From Siminovitchia thermophila (lineage in GTDB: Bacteria; Bacillota; Bacilli; Bacillales; Bacillaceae_C): a stretch of 64,000 nt of DNA. Below are positions 41,692-50,136 of this stretch, piece after piece. The DNA lies in the NCBI RefSeq assembly GCF_016909185.1, contig NZ_JAFBFH010000006.1:1-64000 (forward strand), in the 5' to 3' direction. The notes under the pieces are model-generated. The model saw nothing but the letters and a program-made list of their open reading frames with translations. It searched no databases and was not told where the DNA came from. Both the position numbers and the translations under genes were made by a program. Positions within the stretch are counted from its first letter, which is position 1. The number at the start of each line of letters is the position of its first letter.

Positions 41692-43365
41692 TCAAACTTC
41701 TCCTTTCGTTACTTCATCGTTGTAAAATTCTTGATGGCGAAATACTTCTTTTCCTTCAAATAACGTCAGCAGCACCTTGGCTTGATGGATGTTGCTTTCA
41801 GGTATTTCAAATATGTTTTGGTCCAGCACGATCAAATCGGCTTTTTTGCCTTTTTCGATCGAGCCTGTCAGGTGGTCGAGTTTGAGCGAATAAGCGCCAT
41901 TGATTGTAAAGCTTGCGATCATGTGGGCGAGTGAGGTTCTTTCTGCCGGGTTATGGATCAGACGCTCATCTGACTTCCCGATTTCAATCCGAGTCACACC
42001 TAATTGGATGCCGTTTAACGGATGGAAATTCAATGTCACCGGGTAGTCGCTGGCGGAAGCGGCAATCAGTCCCGCATTAATCAGGCTTTTCATCGGATAT
42101 TGTGATTCCGCTCTTTCCTTGCCAAGATAAGGCTCTTCGATCTCAAAGTAATAGCTTGGCTCTTTCATGAACCAGTACGGGTTTGGAACGGCCACAATAT
42201 TCAGTTTCTTCATTCGGGCAATATCTTCACGATTGACGAGCTGGAGATGGGTGATGGCGTGCCGGGCATCAAACGGTTCGCCTTGCGCCTCCGCATACGC
42301 AAGCCCGTCCAATGCAATTCTAGTAGAAGCGTCCCCAATAGAGTGAATGTGGATCGTAAATCTTTCTTTATGAAGCTTGGCCGCCGTTTCTTTATAGACT
42401 TCCGGCTCCCAGATCAGCTCGCCGCGGGAATCAATATGTTCATACGGCTCTTCCAGATAGGCTGTTGCGCCTTCCACGACACCGTCAATAAAAATTTTGG
42501 CCGAATTTGTCTGGAAATAGGACCCATGACAATGCTTTTTTCTTTCGGCCACTAGTTCATCCACTTGATCAATACCGAGGTGCGGATCGACAAAGAGGGA
42601 GTTGCGATACCTAATCGTCAGCTTCCCTTCCTTTTCTAATTCGCTGTATGCTCTAATCGCATTTCCATTTCTCATAAAGGGCTCATGTACAGATGTGATA
42701 CCGCACGCGGCGGCTCTTTTTTGATAGGCTACAATTCCATCTTTGTATTGTTCAACGGTGTAATCGGGGATGTTTTTTGTCACGAGGTTCATCGCGCTTT
42801 CACGCAGCGTTCCGGAAGGTTCTCCCGTTACCCGGTCCCGTTCAATCACCCCGCCTTTCGGGTTGGCCGATTCTTTGCGAATACCTGCAAGTTCCAATGC
42901 CTTTGAGTTGACCCAGAGCGAGTGGTGATCTTCCGAGTAAAGACAAACCGGCACATGCGGCGCAATTTCATCCAGCCATTCTTTTCTCGGTCCGCCCCCG
43001 GCTCCAATCGCATTTCCCCAGCCCACTCCGATAACAACCTCAGCCCCGGGAGTGTCATCCAGATACTTTTTTACAGCATCTGCCGCTTCCTGTTGGCTTC
43101 GGCAATGATTCAATTTGACGGTAAAGAGCGCTTCGGCTCCGCCCATACTGACATGGGCATGACTGTCAACAAAACCGGGCAGGACCAGTTTTCCTTTCAA
43201 ATCAATCGTTTTTGTCCATGCGCTTTTATAGCTTTGCGCCTTCTCATTTGAGCCGACAAACAATATGTTGCCGTTGGATATGGCGACCGCTTCCGCCCAG
43301 CTTCTGTTTTTGTCGACGGTATAGATGTTGCCGTTGTAAAAGATGGTATCAGCGTATGTGTTCAC
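41692..43365 (-). CDS. Amidohydrolase family 3 (YtcJ-like)
   Basis: This 557-residue protein belongs to the YtcJ/NfdA metal-dependent amidohydrolases: ADTIFYNGNIYTVDKNRSWA at the N-terminus, VLPGFVDSHAHVSMGG with the metal-binding HxH near residue 68, FTIHIHSIGDASTRIALDG near 332, and SLAHMIASFTINGAYSL plus GSIEKGKKADLIVLDQN at the C-terminus. Such enzymes hydrolyse N-acyl or amide bonds of small molecules. The gene is the first of an operon with the PotD-type lipoprotein and has a cre-like box about 20 bases upstream. The pairing suggests uptake of an amine compound released by, or feeding, the hydrolase. Confidence 0.85.
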   Translation of the reverse strand: MNTYADTIFYNGNIYTVDKNRSWAEAVAISNGNILFVGSNEKAQSYKSAWTKTIDLKGKLVLPGFVDSHAHVSMGGAEALFTVKLNHCRSQQEAADAVKKYLDDTPGAEVVIGVGWGNAIGAGGGPRKEWLDEIAPHVPVCLYSEDHHSLWVNSKALELAGIRKESANPKGGVIERDRVTGEPSGTLRESAMNLVTKNIPDYTVEQYKDGIVAYQKRAAACGITSVHEPFMRNGNAIRAYSELEKEGKLTIRYRNSLFVDPHLGIDQVDELVAERKKHCHGSYFQTNSAKIFIDGVVEGATAYLEEPYEHIDSRGELIWEPEVYKETAAKLHKERFTIHIHSIGDASTRIALDGLAYAEAQGEPFDARHAITHLQLVNREDIARMKKLNIVAVPNPYWFMKEPSYYFEIEEPYLGKERAESQYPMKSLINAGLIAASASDYPVTLNFHPLNGIQLGVTRIEIGKSDERLIHNPAERTSLAHMIASFTINGAYSLKLDHLTGSIEKGKKADLIVLDQNIFEIPESNIHQAKVLLTLFEGKEVFRHQEFYNDEVTKGEV

Positions 43366-43383
43366 AAAACTCCCCCTTTCTAA

Positions 43384-43397
43384 TTGAAGCGCTTACA
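43384..43397 (-). promoter_or_regulatory. cre-like site before the amidohydrolase gene
   Basis: On the minus strand TGTAAGCGCTTCAA contains the exact AAGCGCTT core of CcpA cre sites, with deviations at the right end. It lies 18 bases before the start codon, a position suited to catabolite repression. Confidence 0.5.
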
Positions 43398-43473
43398 ATA
43401 ATATTATACATATCATAAAACATTGGGTTCACACAACGTCAATTGCAGATTACAAGTGATGTATAAAAAAGCA

Positions 43474-43502
43474 TTGAGCATACCCCATGTTTGTTGTATA
43501 AA
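43474..43502 (+). promoter_or_regulatory. Sigma-A promoter of the MerR-type fusion gene
   Basis: TTGAGC (43474-43479) and TATAAA (43497-43502) are separated by 17 bases. The start codon is 35 bases downstream. MerR-type regulators usually bind between such elements; no clear palindrome was noted here. Confidence 0.55.
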
Positions 43503-43537
43503 TAGAGTACCAGTCCGGGAAAGGAGAGGTTTCCAAC

Positions 43538-44776
43538 TTGAAAATTGGGCAATTTGCCAAAAATGTCGGCGTTACCGTTGATACAGTTCGCCACTATATG
43601 GAGTTGGGGTTATTAATTCCGACAAAAGAAAGAACCCACTATTACTTTGATCAAAATTGCATCGACGATATGACGTTAATCATGAAGCTGAAGGACTTGC
43701 AATTCACTTTGCAGGAAATCCATCGAGTCATATCCATTAAACGGGTCACCCATTTCGTGGACATCCAAGAAATAGATTTCTATTTAAAAGTATTAATCGA
43801 AAAGAAGCAGAATCTCCTTCAGGAAAAGGAAATAATAAATCATTCCCTCCGTTTGCTGGATGAAAAAATTGAATCCATTTATCAAATGAATGTTGCGGCT
43901 GCTGTTACAGGTGTTCCCATTACATTTTTATCGATGTTCCATTGTCCGCACTGTCAAAAGGCGCTGCATCTGACAGATGCTTTTATTAAGGAACAATATA
44001 TCTTTACAGGTGCTCTGCACTGCGCTTGCGGATATGAGGCAGTCATCAAGGACGGCATTATCGTCACACCGGATATCAGCACTTCGCCGCAAAATGAACA
44101 TTATATATATGATCAGCAAATGATCGAAGAAATCACGCCAAGTTTTGTCAGTTTATTGGAAAAAGGGAATCAATGGATTTTTAATCGGTTGCTGCGGCAA
44201 GACTTTTCCCATAAAGTGATTTTGGAGACAAATGTGGAGACATATGTATTTCCTCCCAAACTGCTTTGTTCCCTTACGCCGGATGCGCTATATGTGTTCT
44301 GCGGCAATACAATGGAAATGTTGCGAACACTAAAAAGGAAAATAGAGCATTTTAATCCGGGGTTGCGAGTGCTATACATAGTAAACAGCCAATTGGATCT
44401 TCCTTTCAAGCACGCAGTAATCGATGTTGTTATTGATGTATTATCGTTTAACGATTTTTCCTTGTTTAACAGCTATTTGCCTTTGGAAAAATTGCGCCCT
44501 TATTTAAATAAAGAAACGATTATTTTGGGATATACGGCTTATTATGATTTGGACGCTAAATCGCATCAACAATTGCGGAAGCTATATCCAAACTCCCATA
44601 TTCAAAATATTCAGCCCCTTTTTCTGGAAAATAATCTCCTCAGCGGCGGATTTCAATTAGTGGAAAAAGAATGTATCGGATTTACGGATCATCCCGGCGA
44701 GTATATCGATTACCATATGGAAAATGAAAAGCTGTATTGCATGGCTTATGCTGCTCATAGAAAAATAGATACATAA
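43538..44776 (+). CDS. MerR HTH fused to zinc ribbon and methyltransferase-like domain
   Basis: The 412-residue protein combines three parts. Residues 1-70 are a MerR-type winged helix (KIGQFAKNVGVTVDTVRHYM, then LGLLIPTKERTHYYFD), followed by a coiled-coil dimerisation helix to about 115. Residues 133-170 form a Cys4 ribbon: C136 and C139 in FHCPHCQ, C162 and C164 in LHCACGY. This resembles the start of RlmA-like methyltransferases. Residues about 195-400 follow the order of a SAM-dependent methyltransferase, but motif I is VILETNVET where a glycine-rich loop is expected, and LDLPFKHAVIDVVID stands for the LPF-D-SFD-V block. The domain is probably a sensor and not an enzyme. The TTG start has GGAGAGG eight bases upstream. 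The target gene is unknown. Confidence 0.75.
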   Translation: MKIGQFAKNVGVTVDTVRHYMELGLLIPTKERTHYYFDQNCIDDMTLIMKLKDLQFTLQEIHRVISIKRVTHFVDIQEIDFYLKVLIEKKQNLLQEKEIINHSLRLLDEKIESIYQMNVAAAVTGVPITFLSMFHCPHCQKALHLTDAFIKEQYIFTGALHCACGYEAVIKDGIIVTPDISTSPQNEHYIYDQQMIEEITPSFVSLLEKGNQWIFNRLLRQDFSHKVILETNVETYVFPPKLLCSLTPDALYVFCGNTMEMLRTLKRKIEHFNPGLRVLYIVNSQLDLPFKHAVIDVVIDVLSFNDFSLFNSYLPLEKLRPYLNKETIILGYTAYYDLDAKSHQQLRKLYPNSHIQNIQPLFLENNLLSGGFQLVEKECIGFTDHPGEYIDYHMENEKLYCMAYAAHRKIDT

Positions 44777-44933
44777 CGATATGACGGGTGCGTGTTAAGT
44801 CCAAGTCTATTTCATTAGTATAAGCTATGTTCCAATCCAAGGGGATCTATCGTATGTGGTGTGAGAGCAAACGAATCTCCTGTCTTTGCTTGCCGATTTG
44901 TTCCAACTGGTGTGAGTGCAAAGCGGGCAACTT

Positions 44934-44970
44934 CGTAAAAAGCCATGACAATTTATTGCGGCTTTTTACG
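44934..44970 (+). terminator. Perfect 11-bp hairpin, probable terminator
   Basis: CGTAAAAAGCC and GGCTTTTTACG pair perfectly around a 15-base loop. The TTTTT lies inside the stem's 3' arm, on both strands, so it could terminate from either side. It is 157 bases after the MerR-type gene. Confidence 0.5.
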
Positions 44971-45045
44971 ATTATGGCGGCGCTTGCGCTACGTAAGCAC
45001 TCCCATTTTTCAAAAAACTCAAGGGGATAGCAAATGCACAGGGGA

Positions 45046-45146
45046 CGTTTTTGTCTTACTAGTGCCCGTCATCACAGTTTTGAAAATATAGCGTACCCCA
45101 CCTGACCGGCACACCGTTTTTGTCTTACTAGTGCCCGTCATCACAG
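45046..45146 (+). repeat. Pair of identical 32-bp direct repeats separated by 37 bp
   Basis: The 32-base unit beginning CGTTTTTGTCTTACTAGTG and ending TCATCACAG is at 45046-45077 and 45115-45146. The 37-base intervening sequence is unique. A shorter pair TTCAGTTGAATCT follows near 45190 and 45220. There are only two copies and no cas genes, so this is recorded as a plain repeat. Confidence 0.75.
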
Positions 45147-45259
45147 GCGGAAGACATGGTTTTGGTGTTAGCTGCCGTTTGATCTTTCTTCAGTTGAATC
45201 TGATCGCCACTAAGTTTTTTCAGTTGAATCTAAATATGTCTGCCTGCTGGAATCATTTT

Positions 45260-45802
45260 TTATGCCATAAAATAAGGTAAAAGGGCACCGCCATAAATAA
45301 AAGCGGCGACAATGATGATGGCCGGATGAATTTTCCACCAAACAATCGCTATCAATGAAACAAGGCCAATAAAAATAGATTGCCACACACCAATGGACGC
45401 AAAAGAAACCGAGCTGAATTGCCATGTGAGCTGGATCATCATCACGGCAATAACCGGCTGGACCAACAGTGTCATTCCTTTTACTACCGGCGACTGTTTA
45501 AAATGGTTCAACAATTTTAAAAGAAGAATGATGGCAATGGCAGATGGAGCCACCGTTCCTATTGTGGCAACTAAAAGCCCAAGCCAGCCCGCTTCCTGAA
45601 AACCAGTGAAAGCGGCTATTTTTGTGGCGATCGGACCAGGCAGCGCATTGGCGACTGCCAGCATATCAACGAATTCCTCATTCGTCATCCAGCCGTAATG
45701 ATCGACTATTTGCTGCTGTGTTAACGGGATCGTAGCAGGGCCTCCGCCGTAGCCAAGGATATTTGCTATAAAAAAAGCCCAGAATAAATGCCAATAGATC
45801 AT
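45260..45802 (-). CDS. Short-chain chromate-transporter (ChrA/CHR) family protein, second of pair
   Basis: The 180-residue membrane protein is one CHR domain. It has the signature YGGGPATIPLTQQQIVDHYG followed by WMTNEEF and ALPGPIATKIAAFTG, then four to five hydrophobic helices. In short-chain CHR systems two half-size proteins are encoded together and form the working transporter. Here it overlaps the stop of its partner by four bases (ATGA). AAAGGAG precedes the ATG. Members export chromate or move other oxyanions, but many have unknown substrates. Confidence 0.88.
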   Translation of the reverse strand: MIYWHLFWAFFIANILGYGGGPATIPLTQQQIVDHYGWMTNEEFVDMLAVANALPGPIATKIAAFTGFQEAGWLGLLVATIGTVAPSAIAIILLLKLLNHFKQSPVVKGMTLLVQPVIAVMMIQLTWQFSSVSFASIGVWQSIFIGLVSLIAIVWWKIHPAIIIVAAFIYGGALLPYFMA

Positions 45803-46407
45803 GATGATACTCCTTTATCATGATGCTTACCGCTTCCTCCGGAGAGTTTTCTTTTTGTCCAACTGTACAGCTTGATGTGAATCGTTCCATATGCCAAGAA
45901 CGCCATAATCACAAATGCCGGATGGATGTCCAATACGCCGAGCAGCAAGAAAGCAACGACACCAAAAACAACACCGAGGACCTTCCCCATTCCGCCCCAT
46001 GTTTTTACGCAAAATTCATATGCGGTTATGCCGAGCAGTACCGCGATGACGGGTCTGACAGCCGCAATCATTCCTGCGACAATAACAGATTCTTTCATTG
46101 TATAAAGTACGCCCAATAAAGCCACGATCGCCACACTGGTAGGAAAAATATGGGCGATCACCGCAACAACGGCTCCCATCGCTCCTTTTTGCTGATAGCC
46201 AAGTTGTGCCGCAAGTTTAGTGGCAATCGGTCCAGGCAAGGCGTTTGCAAAAGCCAACAATTCAGCAAATTCTTGATCAGTCATCCACTGATAGCGAACA
46301 ACAGCTTCATGGCGAAATAGCGGAATGACGGAAGGTCCTCCTCCATAGCCGAAAATTCCGGTTCGCGCCATGGCCCCTGATATGGCCATGTACCCTTGAA
46401 AGTCCAA
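45799..46407 (-). CDS. Short-chain chromate-transporter (ChrA/CHR) family protein, first of pair
   Basis: This 202-residue partner has FGYGGGPSVIPLFRHEAV, WMTDQEF and ALPGPIATKLAAQLGY at the N-terminus and similar hydrophobic helices after it. The start is placed at TTG 46407, seven bases after GGGGGG; a TTG two codons earlier is too close to that site. It lies 22 bases downstream of the Lrp-type regulator gene on the same strand, so the three likely form one transcript under that regulator's control. The substrate need not be chromate. Confidence 0.86.
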   Translation of the reverse strand: MDFQGYMAISGAMARTGIFGYGGGPSVIPLFRHEAVVRYQWMTDQEFAELLAFANALPGPIATKLAAQLGYQQKGAMGAVVAVIAHIFPTSVAIVALLGVLYTMKESVIVAGMIAAVRPVIAVLLGITAYEFCVKTWGGMGKVLGVVFGVVAFLLLGVLDIHPAFVIMAFLAYGTIHIKLYSWTKRKLSGGSGKHHDKGVSS

Positions 46408-46429
46408 GCGCAATCCCCCCTGTATACGA

Positions 46430-46891
46430 TTATAGTTTAAGCCCCATCCTGCTTTTGTAGCGCTTTAAAAGCATCTGGGTATCCACACGCATGATGCCTT
46501 TCATGGAGTATAGTGTTTCAAGAAGAAATTCTTCCATTTCTTTCATATTTTTAAAGACACCATGCATATGAAGGGTACTGGGTCCTGTCATATGATAAAG
46601 GCTGGTAACGGCGGGATGCAAAGCCAATTTTTCCGCTATTTTATCCAAATATTTTGGTTCTACATCCACATTGAAAAAAGCGGAGACCTGAATACCGACT
46701 TTTATCGGATTAACAACTGCTGTAAAACGTTCGATCACTCCTTCATCAACCAATGATTGAATCCGGGATTGTACAGCTACTCTGGAAATCCCGATTTGTT
46801 TGGCTAAATCGGTATAAGAAATTCTGGCGTTTTCAAGAAGTATCTCAATGATTTTTTGATCCGTTTCATTTAATGTCAAAGAAGGCATCAT
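46430..46891 (-). CDS. Lrp/AsnC-family transcriptional regulator
   Basis: The 153-residue protein has the N-terminal HTH ([17 protein letters not shown], then [18 protein letters not shown]) and the C-terminal RAM ligand-binding domain (residues about 75-150, [30 protein letters not shown]). Family members form octamers that sense amino acids. The start is uncertain. The ATG-ATG at 46891 fits the family length but lacks a clear binding site; an AGAGGTG 38 bases further upstream has no standard start at proper distance, and the frame stays open to 47044. It heads the chrA pair and faces the gamma-glutamyltransferase gene. Confidence 0.85.
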   Translation of the reverse strand: MMPSLTLNETDQKIIEILLENARISYTDLAKQIGISRVAVQSRIQSLVDEGVIERFTAVVNPIKVGIQVSAFFNVDVEPKYLDKIAEKLALHPAVTSLYHMTGPSTLHMHGVFKNMKEMEEFLLETLYSMKGIMRVDTQMLLKRYKSRMGLKL

Positions 46892-46930
46892 ATTTTCTGC
46901 AAATGTATCTTTGGATTGGATGGTACTCAC

Positions 46931-47581
46931 CTCTATGATTAATAGTCTTGTTAATATATCACGACTGATTTTGAATGTTACCCGCCTAAAGAACTTTCTG
47001 TATGCGCCCGTTATTCTCATATTTGCCATTCCCGCTCTTCGCAAAAAAACTCTTTCAAAATCCTTTGAACGCTATATCCACATGCCGATCATATAAATCA
47101 ATCAAAGAAGTTGCGAAATATATATTTTATCCTCATTAATTGCGCGGGAACGGATTGCTATTCATATTTTAAAAAAACATACGAAACGAAAATAATATTT
47201 GCTATATTATATATCAAAAGAAAGTTTTTGTGGGATTTTATGATCGTTTTGTTCGTTTGTTTCATCGTATAAAAATCAGCATCGTTTTTCCTTTTTCGAC
47301 AATCCTTTCAATTTAAGGGTGGGGCTTGACAAATTTTTGTAAGTGCATACATGATTAGGTTGGAGAAATGGATGAACAATCAGAAAAAATCATCAACTAA
47401 GGCGGGCATGTTTACAGGAATGGTGTGGATAAAGATCAGGAGTTAATGAGAAAACGCTTAGGAGCTACAGGCCATCTCATAGTTGCCCGTACTCCATGCT
47501 CCAGTATTTTTTCATGGTTACCAGTTTTCCGGCTGGATAGAAAATCAACTATGCAACTAGTTATCAAAAGGAGGGAGATTG
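46931..47581. other. Divergent intergenic region before gamma-glutamyltransferase
   Basis: About 650 bases with no complete gene. The left part is AT-rich (TTGCTATATTATATATC near 47199), suited to Lrp-type binding and promoters. Near 47371 a short frame MNNQKKSSTKAGMFTGMVW ends after 18 codons and looks like the N-terminus of a lost transporter gene. Confidence 0.35.
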
Positions 47582-49195
47582 TTGATTACTTGTAATCACT
47601 TGTCACACCCTTATCCCATTACGAGGAACTCGGCTTATGCCAAAAATGGTGTTGTTGCCACATCACAACCGCTTGCCGCTCAGGCCGGACTGGCAATCTT
47701 GCAAAAAGGCGGAAACGCTATCGATGCCGCAATTGCAACTGCGGCCTGCCTTACCGTATGTGAGCCGACGTCAAATGGAATCGGAGGGGATGCCTTTGCG
47801 CTTGTTTGGACAAAAGGAAAGCTCCATGGTTTAAATGGAAGTGGACGTGCTCCCAAACACATTTCAATTGAAAAGGTTAAACAAATGGGTTATGATGCCA
47901 TGCCCAAATTTGGCTGGATTCCTGTAACAGTGCCGGGTGTACCCGGAGCGTGGGCGGAATTGTCAAGGAGATTCGGAAAATTGCCGCTAAAGGAAGTATT
48001 AAAGGATGCGATTACATATGCCGAAGAGGGTTATCCGGTATCTCCCACTCTCAGCCGGTTTTGGAAAAAAGCTTATCTTGCTTTTTCACAGCATTTAAAA
48101 GAGGACATGTTCAAGTATTGGTTTGATACTTTTGCTCCAAACAATCGTGCTCCAAGTGTTGGGGAAGTATGGTCCTCAAAAGATCATGCCGCGACATTGA
48201 GGATGATTGCCGAAACCGATGGTAAATCATTTTACCATGGAGAAATAGCCGATAAAATTGTTCAATTCTCCAAGGAAACCGGAGGATTCTTTACGGAAGA
48301 AGACTTAGCGGAATATGAACCCGAATGGGTAGAGCCGATCGGCATCCATTACCGCGGATATGATGTGTGGGAAATTCCTCCAAATGGCCAAGGCATTGTG
48401 GCGCTTCAAGCATTAAATATTTTGAAAGGTTTTGAATTTGCGAGCAAAGAATCACTCGATACTTACCATAAGCAAATAGAAGCGATGAAGTTGGCCTATG
48501 TCGATGGGTATAAGTTTATTACGGATTTGGAGCGTATGACATATTCGGTGGAAGAAATATTAAGTGAAGCCTACGCCGAGGAGCGCCGCAAACTGATTTC
48601 GGCAGAAGCCTGCTTGCCTCAGCCGGGTGAGCCGTTCAAAGGCGGGACCGTCTATTTGGCCACCGCAGATAAGGAAGGAAATATGGTTTCGTTTATTCAA
48701 AGCAATTACATGGGATTTGGTTCTGGTCTGGTAGTTCCGGGAACAGGGATCGCATTGCAAAACCGCGGAAACAACTTTTCATTGGATCCCACTCATGTGA
48801 ACGCTTTGGAAGGTGGAAAAAAAACATTTCACACCATTATTCCCGGATTCTTGACGAAAGGCGGTCAAGCTGTTGGTCCGTTTGGTGTCATGGGTGGTTT
48901 CATGCAGCCCCAAGGCCATGTTCAAGTAATCATGAATTCAATCGACTTTGGCCTCCATCCTCAAGCGGCGCTTGATGCACCGCGCTGGCAATGGATAAAA
49001 GGAAGGACAGTTGAAGTAGAACAAAGATTCCCACATCATATTGCTGGCGATTTGGCGTATTTGGGACATGATATAAGAATTGCGCTGGAAACGAATAACT
49101 TCGGCAGAGGCCAAATTATTTGGAGAGACCCTGAAACGGGTGTATTGGTAGCCGGAACAGAATCTAGAACCGATGGCGCGATTGCACTGTGGTGA
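47582..49195 (+). CDS. Gamma-glutamyltransferase (YwrD-like)
   Basis: This 537-residue Ntn-hydrolase precursor cleaves gamma-glutamyl bonds. It has NGVVATSQPLAAQAGLAIL and GGNAIDAAIATAACLTVCEP at the start. The self-processing site comes before the nucleophilic Thr in GGTVYLATADKEGNMVSFIQ near residue 357. FGSGLVVPGTGIALQNRG and MGGFMQPQGHVQV form the small-subunit active site. No signal peptide is visible, so unlike secreted GGT it should be cytoplasmic, as for B. subtilis YwrD. The start is TTG 47582, seven bases after AGGAGG; a TTG one codon before is possible. A terminator follows the gene. Confidence 0.88.
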   Translation: MITCNHLSHPYPITRNSAYAKNGVVATSQPLAAQAGLAILQKGGNAIDAAIATAACLTVCEPTSNGIGGDAFALVWTKGKLHGLNGSGRAPKHISIEKVKQMGYDAMPKFGWIPVTVPGVPGAWAELSRRFGKLPLKEVLKDAITYAEEGYPVSPTLSRFWKKAYLAFSQHLKEDMFKYWFDTFAPNNRAPSVGEVWSSKDHAATLRMIAETDGKSFYHGEIADKIVQFSKETGGFFTEEDLAEYEPEWVEPIGIHYRGYDVWEIPPNGQGIVALQALNILKGFEFASKESLDTYHKQIEAMKLAYVDGYKFITDLERMTYSVEEILSEAYAEERRKLISAEACLPQPGEPFKGGTVYLATADKEGNMVSFIQSNYMGFGSGLVVPGTGIALQNRGNNFSLDPTHVNALEGGKKTFHTIIPGFLTKGGQAVGPFGVMGGFMQPQGHVQVIMNSIDFGLHPQAALDAPRWQWIKGRTVEVEQRFPHHIAGDLAYLGHDIRIALETNNFGRGQIIWRDPETGVLVAGTESRTDGAIALW

Positions 49196-49218
49196 AGAAC
49201 ATAGTAAAATATTGAAAT

Positions 49219-49254
49219 TGGTTTCTGCTTTTGACAGCGGAAGCCAGTTTTTTT
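49219..49254 (+). terminator. Intrinsic terminator after gamma-glutamyltransferase
   Basis: TGGTTTCTGC and GCGGAAGCCA pair with two G-T wobbles around an 8-base loop, followed by eight T. Confidence 0.8.
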
Positions 49255-49451
49255 ATAGTAGAAGCGCTTGATGTAAAAGCGGGGAAGAAAGATAATGGAG
49301 AAGAGGGTTAGGATTGTATAAAAGACACGGCCTGATGACATAAATGGCAAACGCAACTGATTGCTTGCCCGGGGCCTATTAAATTTGTTAGACGTAAAGT
49401 ATCAAAAAAACTGGAACTATTTCGATTAGCGCAGAAGGCAGAGGTGAGATC

Positions 49452-50135
49452 GTGCGTATTTTACTTGTTGAAGATGATCGGACGATTGCTTCCGGTTTAG
49501 AGTATTCGCTGCAACAAGATGGTTATGAAACAACGCTGTGCTATAATGCCGCATCTGCTCAGGATTACTTAACCAAGCATTTTGCGGAAATTGACTTATG
49601 CTTATTTGATTTATCCTTGCCTGATGGGAGCGGTTATGAATTATGCAAAATGGCGAAAAGGAATGGAGATATTCCGGTCATATTTTTAACGGCTATAGAT
49701 GAAGAGGTCAATGTCGTGATGGGGCTGGATATGGGGGCTGATGACTATATTACAAAGCCTTTCCGCATTCGGGAGCTATTATCAAGAATCAAATCCGTGT
49801 TGCGCCGCTATCAAAAGCAGCCGAAAGCAAAAGCGAACATTGATATCGGCCCCGTTCGGATTAATGTGTTAGAGGGAAAAGTGTATAAAAACGGTGAAGA
49901 GCTGATTTTAACAGCGTTGGAATATCGTTTATTGCTTGTTTTTGCGAACCATATTGGCCAAGTCCTATCACGTAATCAGCTTTTAGAGCAAATTTGGGAT
50001 GTAGCCGGCGATTTTGTGAACGATAATACGTTAACTGTCTATATTAAAAGATTACGTGAAAAGCTGGAAGATGATCCGCAACATCCTCAATTGATCAAAA
50101 CAATTCGCGGATTAGGCTATAAGGTTGGGGATTGA
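49452..50135 (+). CDS. OmpR/PhoB-family response regulator
   Basis: The 227-residue protein has a receiver domain (residues 1-115): acidic pair in LLVEDDRT, phospho-acceptor Asp in LCLFDLSLPDGSG near residue 53, Thr in IFLTAID and Lys in DDYITKPFRIREL. A winged-helix DNA-binding domain follows (about 130-227: LTALEYRLLLVFANHIGQVL, YIKRLREKLED). The start is GTG behind GAGGTGAG. It is followed by a histidine kinase after one base, forming a two-component pair. The pair lies 1.7 kb upstream of an ABC exporter of the kind often controlled by such systems. Confidence 0.92.
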   Translation: MRILLVEDDRTIASGLEYSLQQDGYETTLCYNAASAQDYLTKHFAEIDLCLFDLSLPDGSGYELCKMAKRNGDIPVIFLTAIDEEVNVVMGLDMGADDYITKPFRIRELLSRIKSVLRRYQKQPKAKANIDIGPVRINVLEGKVYKNGEELILTALEYRLLLVFANHIGQVLSRNQLLEQIWDVAGDFVNDNTLTVYIKRLREKLEDDPQHPQLIKTIRGLGYKVGD

Positions 50136-50136
50136 T

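Noticed and set aside
45046-45146. CRISPR array (two 32-bp repeats, 37-bp spacer)
   Set aside because: Only two copies, no cas genes and no familiar repeat sequence; kept as a plain direct repeat.
49317-49350. Third copy of the TTGTATAAA operator
   Set aside because: Only the left half and part of the spacer resemble the doeA sites; the TTCATACAA half is missing.
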